From the NCBI GenBank assembly GCA_947396885.1, contig OX377202.1, forward strand, positions 18,662,001 to 18,726,000: a DNA stretch of 64,000 bases, in the 5' to 3' direction. Shown here piece by piece: positions 51,689-60,879 of this stretch; within the stretch, counting starts at the first letter, position 1, and each line of letters begins with the position of its first letter. A program made the translations under genes and the position numbers. This stretch comes from Heligmosomoides polygyrus polygyrus (lineage: Eukaryota > Nematoda > Chromadorea > Rhabditida > Heligmosomidae). The notes under the pieces were generated by a model, which was given only the letters and a program-made list of their open reading frames with translations, had not been told where the DNA came from and ran no database searches.

Positions 51689-52135
51689 CTGCCGCTGCTG
51701 CTGCTGCTGCTGATCAGCACGCGCTCACACAGACACTACTGGCACCGGCCGCAGGGGACCGAGCGGGGGACCACGGGGACTGTGCGGGGAGCGCCGGCGG
51801 GGCTGGTGATCGCGCGCACCTCTCGAAACTTGCGCCCTCGTCCGCCGAGCGACCGACCGGGCGCCGCCGACACTCGCCGCTCTGCGTCCCTGCCCGCCGC
51901 GCCGCCGCGCGCGGCCACTCTCGCCGCCGCGCGCTCTCGCCCCCGCGCCCGCATCGATCGGATAATCGCGGTTGTCCGTAATCACTCTGGCCCTAATTTG
52001 CCCGGTCCGACGATCCCGCCGCGCGCCGTTCCGATTTCGTCGCACGGGTGGTCCCCGGGCCCCCTCGACCACCTCCCGCACCGTCTGGTTGCCGATCGCA
52101 CTGTGCTTCCCCGACAAACTTTTCGGCAAATTTAC
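51689..52135 (-). promoter_or_regulatory. GC-rich 5' flank / probable 5' UTR and promoter region of mel-11
   Basis: This is inference from position and composition. About 400 bases immediately upstream of the mel-11 start codon are strongly GC- and CpG-rich (51,725-52,135), in contrast with the AT-rich surroundings, and carry no repeat family found elsewhere in the window. A (CTG)n run at about 51,690-51,712 reads as CAG on the coding strand. Long open frames here on both strands are a composition effect. I see no convincing TATA or Inr element. Confidence 0.35.
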
Positions 52136-52224
52136 TAGGGAAGGTATGCTAGTGCTAGTTGTCCGCCGTAGGTTCGAAGTGAGATTCAGGCCAATCGTTG
52201 CGAGACCGAGGGCGACAGTTAAGT

Positions 52225-52335
52225 GCAGTGATGTGCGGGAATTTTTTCGAGAAAAGCGGAACACGGAATGCGGAACAGAAGAGTTCAAAAATGAGCGGGA
52301 ACCGGAATACGAAACATGGAACGGAAATGACTCAA
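52225..52335. repeat. TTCCG/CGGAA-rich repeat, copy 2
   Basis: GATGTGCGGGAATTTTTTCG followed by reiterated CGGAACACGGAATGCGGAAC. Same family as 44.4 and 53.85 kb. Confidence 0.7.
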
Positions 52336-52390
52336 AACTCATTACTTCATTTGATTTTTCACAAATATATATATGTATATATGTATATAG

Positions 52391-52678
52391 GCGCGTGTAG
52401 CGCAGTCGCAGGAGGCGCGACTGTCGCGTGCACCCGATACCAGGTTCCTGTTCGGATTTCCCGCCCAGGCCAACCAAGCCTTCCATCCCTCCGTGGTCGG
52501 TGAATTGGTACCAGACTTGTCTGGGAAGGATAAAGCACTGACTTGTACATCGGCCACCGCAAGTCATTGTATGGCCAAATACGCATTCGACACGCATCCA
52601 CGACACCCCGTAGAAGTAGAATGCGTGGCGCATCGCAAAGGGGATTGAATAACGCCGTCCTTTATCTTTTTATCCTTA
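52391..52678 (+). repeat. SINE1 full-length copy
   Basis: GGCGCGTGTAGCGCAGTCGC (A box), CAGGTTCCTGTTCGGATTTC (B box), full body and tail CGCCGTCCTTTATCTTTTTA. It faces the copy at 52,770 tail to tail across 90 bp, so transcripts could fold on each other. Confidence 0.92.
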
Positions 52679-52769
52679 TATATCCATAATGGTAGTAATG
52701 ACTAAGTTACCATAATGGATTTTGCAAGCGGGCAACGCAGCATGCATGCTACTCTTTTCCAGCAACATA

Positions 52770-53055
52770 AGGATAAATGACGGCGTTACTCAATCCCTTT
52801 TGGGATGCGCCGCGCATTCTACTTCTACGGGATGTCGTGGAGGCGATATGAATGCGTATTTGGCCATACAATGACTTGCGCTGGCCAGCCGATGAAGAAT
52901 TCAGCGCTTTATCATTCCCAGACAAGCCTGGTACCAATTCACCGACCCCGGAGGTACGGAAGGCTTGGTTGGCCTGGGCAGGAAATCCGAACCAGGAACC
53001 TGGTATTGGGTACAGGCGACAGTCGGCACCTCCTCCGACTGCGCCACACGCGCCC
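52770..53055 (-). repeat. SINE1 full-length copy with 12-bp target-site duplication
   Basis: A 286-bp minus-strand copy flanked on both sides by TCCAGCAACATA (52,758-52,769 and 53,056-53,067). This is the duplication expected from LINE-mediated retroposition and fixes the element ends: head GGCGCGTGTGGCGCAGTCGG, tail ...GCCGTCATTTATCCTT. Confidence 0.95.
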
Positions 53056-53264
53056 TCCAGCAACATATAACAAAAAATCCTTGTGTATTCGTATCATTAT
53101 AAAGATGAATATTTAAACATTACTAATGTAACAAATCGAAGTGGATGCTAATTTTTTCTGTAAATTGAAGGAAAGTATTTTAAACACAATGAACCCAGCT
53201 AACGAGCAAGATGCTAGAGATCGCGCCACTCATAACTCTGAACCGGTCTTTCTGAATCTCCCAG

Positions 53265-53449
53265 ATCTATCCTAATTGGGAGGGGCAGCGCTAAGGTTAC
53301 GGTTGTTCAACATCCCAAGACACGACCCCCACTCTGAGTTCGCATGGGTACCCTACATAGAATCATTTGACAGTAGCTGAATCTCTGGGACAAAGTCAGA
53401 TGAGGGGGTGGAGGGGAAGGCATGCCGTCCCCCGACTAGGATAGATCCA
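53265..53449. mobile_element. Family H element
   Basis: Left end GATCTATCCTAATTGGGAGG, right inverse end CCCCCGACTAGGATAGATCC. About 185 bp, non-coding. Confidence 0.75.
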
Positions 53450-53844
53450 ACTACGGAAAGTGTCCCCTACGGAAAGCAAAGCTAGTAATCTAAGAGTGCT
53501 TATAGATCGCTGATCTACATAGAATTTGTGTTAAAGGCCAGACCTAAGCGTAAGACCATGAGGGAAAACGATAAGTGTGCTCGGGATAAGGAATTTCATT
53601 CTTGATTCAAACACTCACGAAACCTTTGTGGCCTTGTACTGTTCGGCAATACATCGCTTCAAGAAAGGAAAAAGAAATTCAATTTGGTTGTCACACTGTC
53701 TCGACATCAGGATGTGACCACGGGCCTCAAAGCAGTACAATCACAGAAAAGGCGACGCATAGCTAATTTCGTTCTTTAGTCTTTCGTTTAAGCCTAAGAG
53801 GTAAATGAAGGCAGTGCAGAACAATCAATGAGTGATGAGTCCAT

Positions 53845-53962
53845 CTCCGTTCCGTCTTCCGGCCCAAAAAGAGAGCAGACCACGGAACGGAATGGAAGGA
53901 CTAAAAACGGCCGAAAACCGGAATTCGGAACACGGAAACGGAAATTCCGCACATCCCTGGTT
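53845..53962. repeat. TTCCG/CGGAA-rich repeat, copy 3
   Basis: Reiterated GGAACGGAATGGAAGG and CGGAACACGGAAACGGAAAT ending CCGCACATCCCTG. It adjoins the RTE fragment at 54.1 kb. Confidence 0.72.
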
Positions 53963-54089
53963 AACTGCCATCGATCCAGGTGAAAGTGCAATCCAGTTGA
54001 TGGTCGTGTCCGCTTTTAAACGGTTTCCCAACATAATGAAAAACAATGAATAGGCAGCAACATCACCGGCTGTCCCGTTAATCATTGAG

Positions 54090-54181
54090 ATGCTCGCCCT
54101 GTCGCGTGCCAGAGTGCTCCAATTGATCCTCCTCGCTCGATAGGCACGAAGAGCGTCATATCGTTCGTTTGGGGCTTTCAC
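54090..54181 (-). mobile_element. RTE-type retrotransposon fragment
   Basis: Minus-strand frame APNERYDALRAYRARRINWS followed by TLARDRA, the conserved C-terminal ARxxHWxTLARDR region of RTE ORFs. Only about 30 codons survive. Confidence 0.7.
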
Positions 54182-54262
54182 CTAAAAGTCCTACCCGCGC
54201 GATTGTGTGCTTCCTGGGCCAGGTTCATAAACGAAACTTTCGATAAATCGTACCACAGATTT

Positions 54263-54611
54263 AGGATCTATCGTAATCGGGGCTGGGAGGGGGTGGGTCC
54301 ACAGATCTAAAAAAAAAACGAAAAATACATTTTTTTTCGCTGTGGTTGTAAGTCGGCAAAGTTATGTGCATTCCTCACCATGTTAGATCCTGGTTATAAC
54401 ATGTCAGGCGGTGGTGAGCAGGCGGCATGCCCCACTGCGTCGCTCTTTGCCTGCCGAGACGGTCGTAAAACCGCGGCGATTTTTTGTTAGGCCCTCGTTT
54501 TTTAGGACCTGTAGTGTCCTCTAGGAGCCGCTTGGCAAGTCTCAAGTTAATTGGTTACATAATTTTTAATTCTGTGGACTCACTCCCCCTCCCCCGACTT
54601 CGATAGATTCC
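54263..54611. mobile_element. Family H element, long form
   Basis: Ends GGATCTATCGTAATCGGGG and the inverse of CCCCGACTTCGATAGATTCC. The inner sequence CATGTTAGATCCTGGTTATA and GCGTCGCTCTTTGCCTGCCG is shared with 62,987-63,478, which retains longer inverted repeats. Confidence 0.78.
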
Positions 54612-54832
54612 AGATTTACTTTACCGGTTCCTTGCTTGCCATTACTTCTTACTCATGATTCTGATTTCGGTTAATTTTGGCAAAGGGACGGACTCGCTAC
54701 ACTGGGTCAAGCAGTAATAGTGGGGCGCTACCGTTACTTCGCGGTAACGGTTACCAGCCGCGCTAGTGGGATAACCGTTACCGTTAACTTTCCCGGAAAT
54801 TTATCACAGCGTGCGTTGATGGATCGCTGTAA

Positions 54833-54938
54833 GGCCTATGTTATACTTCGGCGACGTTGTTGTCGGCGACGTCGGTTACAGTGTACGCAGTGCGTAGCAG
54901 CCCGCGGAACACAGCGTCGCCGAAGTATAACATAGGGC
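54833..54938. mobile_element. Family C MITE, TAA duplication
   Basis: A 106-bp palindrome with ends GGCCTATGTTATACTTCGGC and GCCGAAGTATAACATAGGGC, flanked by TAA at both sides. Confidence 0.9.
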
Positions 54939-55003
54939 TAAGTGGGAGGATGGCAGTAACCTTCAGTGTTACAGGCCGGTAAGTCGATGATGAGTCTGGG
55001 CCC

Positions 55004-55370
55004 TGGTGTTCGCTTGACATCCCGAGGAGTCCAGTCGGTGACGGCTCTCGTTCAGCGGGTGTCAGCAAAGCGCATTATGTGGCGCGCCTACCTAATTAAT
55101 TCTCGACTTGGCCCGTGCGACAGCGTCTCTGGTCTTTGAACGTCGACAAAACTCGGAGCTTTGGAGGGCTTTTGAATTGCGCCGCTCCGGCATCGTGCTC
55201 ACTATCGCCTGCTCATCCTGCTTTCGTATGCCCAGGTCTCTGAGGAGGGCAGGAAGAGCAGTGCAGTCGAATAGGTGGCATGGAGCCTGACGTTGTCCGT
55301 CTTCTTCACAACTTCTTCGACTCTCTTGAAAGCATTCCAATCCGCTGGTTTAGATAGTTGAAATGGAAAT
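55004..55370 (-). mobile_element. RTE-type retrotransposon fragment (C-terminal region)
   Basis: Minus-strand frames give FKRVEEVVKKTDNVRLHATY, LPSSETWAYES, then SSEFCRRSKTRDAVARAKS and RAVTDWTPRDVKRTP, in the order found in RTE-1-type ORFs. Several frameshifts. Confidence 0.82.
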
Positions 55371-55522
55371 ACATGCAACATAATGTACAATCCTTAAGCT
55401 TTCTGGTCAACCTTAAGCTTTCTGGTCCTCATAATTGCTTTAGTACCAAAGCTGTATTCCTAGTTAGGGGAAGGGTGGTGGAAAAACGCGGTTGTGGAGT
55501 GGCCGAGGTGCCGAATGTCTAA

Positions 55523-56006
55523 AGGCCCCCGCAGACTTCTGCGGCGAGCGGCGGGCGAAATCGCTGAGCGGCGCCGCTGAGCGGCGACGGCGAACGGCGA
55601 AACCGCTGAGCGGCGCCGCCGAGCGACGCCGCCCAGCGGCTTGACTCATCATCATTGGGAGCGGTGACGGCGAGGTACTGTACTGTTTCTAGTCGGGACC
55701 GACTGGTGCTTAACAATAACGCGCCCCGATGACGATCGCGCGCCCGCATCGACCGTCTCCGCTCTGGATCCCACCGCGAAAGGGCAGAGCGCAGAGCGCA
55801 GACAGACAGACGCTGGAGCGGCGCCGCCGGGTGGAATGATTGAAGTCATTTCCTCCGGCGACGCCGCCGGTGCCGCCGGTGCCGCCGGCCGGCCAGCGGC
55901 GCCGCCCAGCGGCGCCGTTGGCGGCGCCGCTGGCGGCGAGCTCTGCGTCTCTGCCCTATGGTTAAGCATAGGGCAGCGGCGACGCCGCAAAAGTCTGCGG
56001 GGGCCT
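55523..56006. mobile_element. Family E MITE, GC-rich (ends AGGCCCCCGCAGACTT), TAA duplication
   Basis: A 484-bp element with inverted ends AGGCCCCCGCAGACTTCTGC and AGGCCCCCGCAGACTTTTGC, flanked by TAA (55,520-55,522 and 56,007-56,009). The interior is reiterated GCGGCG units, producing long meaningless frames. Confidence 0.88.
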
Positions 56007-56254
56007 TAAGTCGTTCTTCCAGGACTTTATTCGTGACCCCCCACTCGCGGTCCAGACAACCACTGAATGAATCTGCAACTATTGAGGACGCGCCTTTTAT
56101 ATATGCCTTTTTTATGCCTGGCACTGGGGTACGGTAAGGCGCGAGATTCATAATTACTTGCAAATAAGGGAATCGCTTCGAGACCTATGCAAGATATTAC
56201 TAAATGAGAGACAATGACATAGAAACATATAAACATAGCACTACGGTTTCCTTA

Positions 56255-56572
56255 AGGCCCATGCACACTTCTGCGACAGCTCGGCGCGGCCATGATAAAG
56301 CATAGGGCCGCGACGGCCGCGGCGCGACACTGCGACACGTTCCGCAGGGAGGGGCATGCACACTCTTGCGACTGTCGCGGCGGCTATCGCAGGCGACGCC
56401 GCGCTGAGTGCCGCAGGCTGGAATGGTTCAAACCATTCCTCGCGGCCGGGGACGTCGGTCTCGTTGCCTGAAACGGTGCTCTAACGCGACCGTGCCGCGA
56501 CCGTCGGATTTCGCGGAGGTAGCCGTCGCCCCACTTGCCGCGTCGCGGTGTCGCAGGAGTGTGCATGGGCCT
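56255..56572. mobile_element. Family F MITE, GC-rich (ends AGGCCCATGCACACT), TTA duplication
   Basis: A 318-bp element with ends AGGCCCATGCACACTTCTGC and AGGCCCATGCACACTCCTGC (inverted), flanked by TTA. The interior has inverted ACACTTCTGCGAC/ACTCTTGCGAC repeats. Confidence 0.88.
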
Positions 56573-56599
56573 TTACACGGTAAAGTGAAACAAAACGTG

Positions 56600-57415
56600 C
56601 AACACATTCAATATGTGTTTATAAAACATTAAATGACATAGATAACTAACCTTATATAAAACATTGAACTCATTTACAGTGTCATGGCAGGGATGGGGTG
56701 TTCCCCTAGATTGGAAATTGTTTAAATTTGTGTCCCACTTCCCCGATTGGAATTGGGATAGAGCATCAAGCGATAACAATTGGCCACCGTTGAACCAATT
56801 GGATTTAATGCTGGTCGTTGTGGGATAACGGGATCGTTAATCCCGCCCTGAGATACCGTTTGTACTTCCGACGCCAAGCGAAGCGATGGCACGTATCAGC
56901 GTCAGACTGATTGGATCGCGGTGCATTGGCGAACAACGTTACTGTTCAACTGGTTCATGGAAGAGTGAACCTGCGCTAGTTTTCACTTTTTGTGTACCTC
57001 TCTTTTTTATGGTCCGCGACAGAAGCTAGAGGAGTCTGTCATGCGTAACTGCACAACGAGAGCAGCCCTTAGGAATGAAGATCATATCCGGACCTTATGC
57101 ACTTTATTACTGATTAGTAGGCATAGGATCCGACGCCGATTTGGACATTTCGATCCTGTGATATTCACAATCAGTGATTATATTTGTTCTCGTCGACTAG
57201 CAATCAGCCTATATTTTTACGTCATGTGAGGACAGCAGTTGTTTGAACAGCAGTAAAATAACGTCAACTACCAAACCGTTACGTTAAGAACAGTCGTGGC
57301 GGGACGACCATGGCGTTTGCGGATCAGTGCTGGCACCGTGCCGGCTTGATATCCCATAAGCGTTGTACGCCGTAACGTTGGATGAAAAGGAGTTGCGTAC
57401 GAATCTGGACTGTTA
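56600..57415. other. 5' flank of mel-11, nothing recognised
   Basis: No exon, RNA gene or repeat family recognised. Confidence 0.3.
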
Positions 57416-57419
57416 AGGA

Positions 57420-57925
57420 AACAGACCTATCAGATCTTTATGTATCGAAAAAAAGAGGCCATACCCGACAGTTCCTTTTCTCCGCTTCGGTTTGGAATTT
57501 TTGCATTTCATAGCATTTGGAAGACAATGTTCTGTATTACAAGAATATGTGTTGGTCCCATTTGCTCATTTGTACTCTATTGATTTTTAGGTCATCAAAG
57601 TGAGACGGCCGAAGGAGAAGATTTATTTTTACCGACAGCTCCTGCTTTGCGATAGGACATTTTGCTTGGTTTTATATGTCGTTCGGAAGGGAATGACTTT
57701 CTCTATAAGGATTTGTGTCGCGTTTATTGCCTCATGCTGATTTCTGTCGAATATCAACAAAATGCCAAAAACAGAAGATTTATCTTCACCAACAACTCCT
57801 CCTTGTTCAGTCTGTCTGGCTCAGTTTTATATGACACGCGAGTGGATGCCTTGTTCTACCAGAATATATAATTTGTTCTTCGGCCATTTAAACTTTTGCT
57901 AATTTTCAGGTCATCAAAATGGAGT
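57420..57925. repeat. Solo arm related to the 2.7-3.7 kb foldback
   Basis: GGAAGACAATGTTCTGTATT, GGTCCCATTTGCTCATTTGT, GAATATCAACAAAATGCC and neighbouring blocks match the left arm of the foldback at 2,656-3,706 over about 500 bp, without the inverted partner. Confidence 0.75.
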
Positions 57926-57944
57926 GTCAGGTCAACAAGTCGCT

Positions 57945-58660
57945 TTGCAAAACCCATCGCCGCGGTGGAATCGTGGCGATGGGTTTTGCAGAGCGACGCG
58001 AAAGAATTTGAATTTCTCAGTGCTCGTCGCGTTGCCCATCGCTCTGCAAGGGAGCGCGACGGCGATCAGTCCAGGACCAACGCTAAACACCGCGCGCGGC
58101 GCAAAAAAGTATGCCATGCCAGCGATGGGCGCGGGAAGCCATCGCGGAGGGGCGGTCTTTATGTACGAACGGTCGCCGCGCCCGCGACGACGACTGCCGC
58201 GTGCGCCATGAGCTCCGCTGCGGTCGTGGGAGGTGTGCCTCATGACTTGCTGCAGACGCTAGGTTTGAGTTGTTGATATCCCTTTCTGCTGTTACAGGAG
58301 CTGAGGGAAAACATGCTCTGGTTCAGAAATCGAGTTCGAGTTATAAAACTAAGCAACGTTCTAATGCTCAATTTTATATGATGCTTCTTCAGGAAAAGCT
58401 GAAAATATGACACACTATCGCAGTGAAACTGACTTTGTATACACTTTCCAACAGTTGATGTGCAAGTTTTGATGCAGGTCTAGATACCACTGGCCGCTGA
58501 AGTCACCCAATTGCGACGTCTTCTGCCGCGCTCGCCGCGCGACTCGCCGCGTCCGCGGCGACCATTCGTACATAATGTCCCGCAGCCGCCATCGCGCATG
58601 CCGACCGCCACTGTTGCGGCGGCCGCGGCGAAGTTTCTTTGACTATTCGACGCGTTTACG
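57945..58660. repeat. GC-rich repeat (family G), copy 2 with inverted partner
   Basis: 57,980-58,220 matches the 9.7-9.9 kb repeat. GTCTTTATGTACGAACGGTC near 58,155 pairs with CGACCATTCGTACATAATGT near 58,558, and CATGCCGACCGCCACTGTTG near 58,597 is shared with 9,887. The spacer 58,260-58,490 is AT-rich and unrecognised. Confidence 0.68.
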
Positions 58661-58675
58661 GTGCTTCATGTGGGC

Positions 58676-58882
58676 ATGCATACGTACAAACACAATTTTT
58701 CATCGCCAGTTACAATTCTGTGCATAAATCGTTGAATATGTCCGTGTGATGAATGACGACGGGCAAGCTAGCCAGCAGCAATCGTTAGTCGCTGGTTCCT
58801 GACATATTCCTTACATATTCAACGATTTTTGCACAGAATTGTAACTGGCGACGAAAAATGGTGTTTGTGTGTATGTATGTGA
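58676..58882. mobile_element. MITE with ~65-bp inverted repeats
   Basis: ATTTTTCATCGCCAGTTACA..CATAAATCGTTGAATATGT (58,697-58,742) pairs with ACATATTCAACG..CAGAATTGTAACTGGCGACG (58,813-58,855). Outer GTACAAACACA/GTGTTTGTGTG blocks also pair. Confidence 0.82.
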
Positions 58883-58884
58883 AC

Positions 58885-59500
58885 ATGAGGCACCGTAATG
58901 AATAGCTCAGCACTGGTCAGCAAGCGATGCACACAATACTTATTTGATTGATAGTGTTAATGCCTTTTTACCTAAAATTATGAAGTGGAGAATGATGCTG
59001 TATTTCTTCTATTCTGTTCGCTTTTGCACCTTCTATCTTGATACACATGTAAACAGCAATAACAATTAATTAACAAGCAATTTCACTGCAATACACAATT
59101 GAGTGAATAGAACGAGTGCGCGGCACAACCTCTTCCTTTAACACACCAGTAAATTCATTGATCCTTAGTTCGCTAGGATTAAAAATGTTGTTTGCTGTCG
59201 AACGATAAGAAATCTGTGCATATTCAAGCGGGATAATTATTGTTCCCTAAGACACTCTGCAAAGGTAAGTTTTTCAAAATGCATTTTTAAATTCGTTGGG
59301 CAATGTCTGTTCAAGGTATAGATACATCTATCTGACTTGGTTTGGCAAATGTCCACTTTAATTCTGAAGGCGTCCTGTTTGAAGCTAAAATGTCCGGTTT
59401 AAAATGAACGTCCAATTTGAAGTGGAAAAGGCATATACGTATTCAATAGTTTTTAGCACATACTACGTGAAACATGTTACACTTGAAGTCAATTCTGGAA
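58885..59500. other. 5' flank, nothing recognised
   Basis: AT-rich. TTTGAAG/GTCCA token repetition near 59,350-59,430 resembles the foldback at 11.3-12.1 kb. Confidence 0.3.
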
Positions 59501-59510
59501 CCCTGGAACC

Positions 59511-60052
59511 GTGTACGTATCTCAGCGACGTGAAAAGTGTTATACGGTAGAGGGAGTGGACTACAGTCCAAATGAAGAAGGCATTGAACGGGTCAATCTT
59601 GAATTCCCACCGTATCACCCCTTGAATTTCCGCGGCATCTCTGGCGAAGTCATATTTCTGTCATCGAGGCCAACGAGCGCAGTTTTCCTGCGGTGCGTAG
59701 AAGGCGGAGGATCAGTTTCACTGCACGGGTCAGCAAGAACAGCTGCAGGGTGATCCTACAACAGTCTCAGCTCCAACCGTAGGAAATGATTCCTCACGCT
59801 GTGTGCGGAAGCGGGGCGATCTAGAGTGAGTCCCCGACTTCTTCGTAGAATCTGGTGAGTGTAGGGTATTCCGCGTACAAAACATGTCGATGTGCCCAGA
59901 AAATTTTCGAGACGAGATCAACTTGATGGATTTTGTTCCAGCTGCACAAAACATTCCACAAGCTGCACCTATTAATATAGCGGTAAAGACAAAAAGTCTC
60001 GTGGATATCCGCAATGACCGTCGAGCATTCTCCACGCAGCGGTACATCCCCA
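59511..60052 (+). pseudogene. Unidentified broken plus-strand coding sequence, interrupted by a MITE
   Basis: Frame 1 (to TGA at 59,753) reads CYTVEGVDYSPNEEGIERVN and LEFPPYHPLNFRG. A second frame, open from 59,701, reads QQEQLQGDPTTVSAPTVGND and RKRGDLE, then a TGA at 59,827-59,829, then continues FFVESGECRVFRVQNMSMCP, INLMDFVPAAQNIPQAAPIN and DIRNDRRAFSTQRYIP up to the edge of the inverted-repeat element at 60,053. I do not recognise the family. The quality of the peptide on both sides of the single stop suggests a real but broken gene, or exons of an unannotated gene. Confidence 0.4.
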
Positions 60053-60443
60053 GGGGCCGGATTTGTGAACGCGACCTGAGGTAAATCCTACCCCCATTTA
60101 CCTCTACAGCCACTTACCCCTCCCCCCCCCCACTTTCCCTGAACTTGCCCCTGTTTCTGATTAATGACGACCAAAGCAAGGGTTTTGCTTCACTGCCAAT
60201 TTCTGACCCAGTGCGTCCCTCCTCTGAGTTGGCAACGGGCCAGCGGAGGGATGCATTGTGTCAGAAATTGGCAGTGGAGCAAAACCCTCGCCTTGAAATG
60301 CTTCCCTAATCGCTGACGAGGTAGCATTTACCTCGACACTTACCTCGGGTTTTCCCCGTCGCACGTTGATGAATCGCGCGTAAGTGGGGAGTGGGGGTAA
60401 ATCTTGCAGTTACCCGCAGGTAAGTCTTTCATGAATCCGGCCC
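60053..60443. mobile_element. MITE-like element with family A-type ends
   Basis: Left end GGGGCCGGATTTGTGAACG and inverted right end TTCATGAATCCGGCCC; AGGTAAATCCTACCCCCATT pairs with GTGGGGGTAAATCTTGC. A nested palindrome at 60,176-60,298 pairs GGGTTTTGCTTCACTGCCAA with TTGGCAGTGGAGCAAAACCC. Confidence 0.75.
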
Positions 60444-60797
60444 AAAATCGGTGTGTATGATATACGGTGCGTATCACATCTTGAGAATGTTTATCCCTTC
60501 TTACCCGGTATACGCTCGGTGTGTGATCGCTGATCAATCTGGCTCCACATCATTGAGATTTCCAGGCGCGTTTGCATGTCTGTGGAACTGGGATCGCTTC
60601 TACCATGCCATCCTGTTAAGTAATTTTGCGAGACAATTCTAAATATCAGATCGATCTGACGAACCTGTGGACCCTTTTTGTTGCGTACGGCTAACTCTCT
60701 AGAGCCAATGTTTTTCATCAAATTTTGCTGTCCAAGGTGCTATAGAAAGTAATTGATGACCCTGTTAGAAGGATGCTTAGTTGCGATCAAATCTTTT

Positions 60798-60867
60798 GCA
60801 CCAGGCGGACTCGAACCCACACCTTCTCCTTTCCGGGCAGTGATGCTACGTCTTACACTACCAGCGC
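60798..60867 (-). tRNA. tRNA-like sequence (probable pseudogene / SINE2 head), copy 3
   Basis: Minus strand GCGCTGGTAGTGTAAGACGT ... GGGTTCGAGTCCGCCTGGTGC, 70 bases, with B-box GGTTCGAGTCC. The tail AAGATTTGATCGCAACTAAG matches the tail of copies 1 and 2 at 41.5-41.9 kb, showing a dispersed family. Confidence 0.45.
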
Positions 60868-60879
60868 TGTTTGACCGAA

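Noticed and set aside
51725..52633. 302-codon minus-strand ORF, the longest in the window
   Set aside because: It runs through the GC-rich flank and then through a SINE1 copy read antisense; Arg/Ala/Gly-rich composition and repeat content mark it as a chance frame.
55519..56163. Overlapping Ala/Arg-rich ORFs
   Set aside because: They are produced by reiterated GCGGCG units within the family E MITE.
59827..59829. Selenocysteine reading of the single TGA in the 59.7-60.05 kb frame
   Set aside because: No SECIS-like element was seen, the frame is also shifted upstream and cut by a MITE, so ordinary decay or a splice donor is the simpler explanation.
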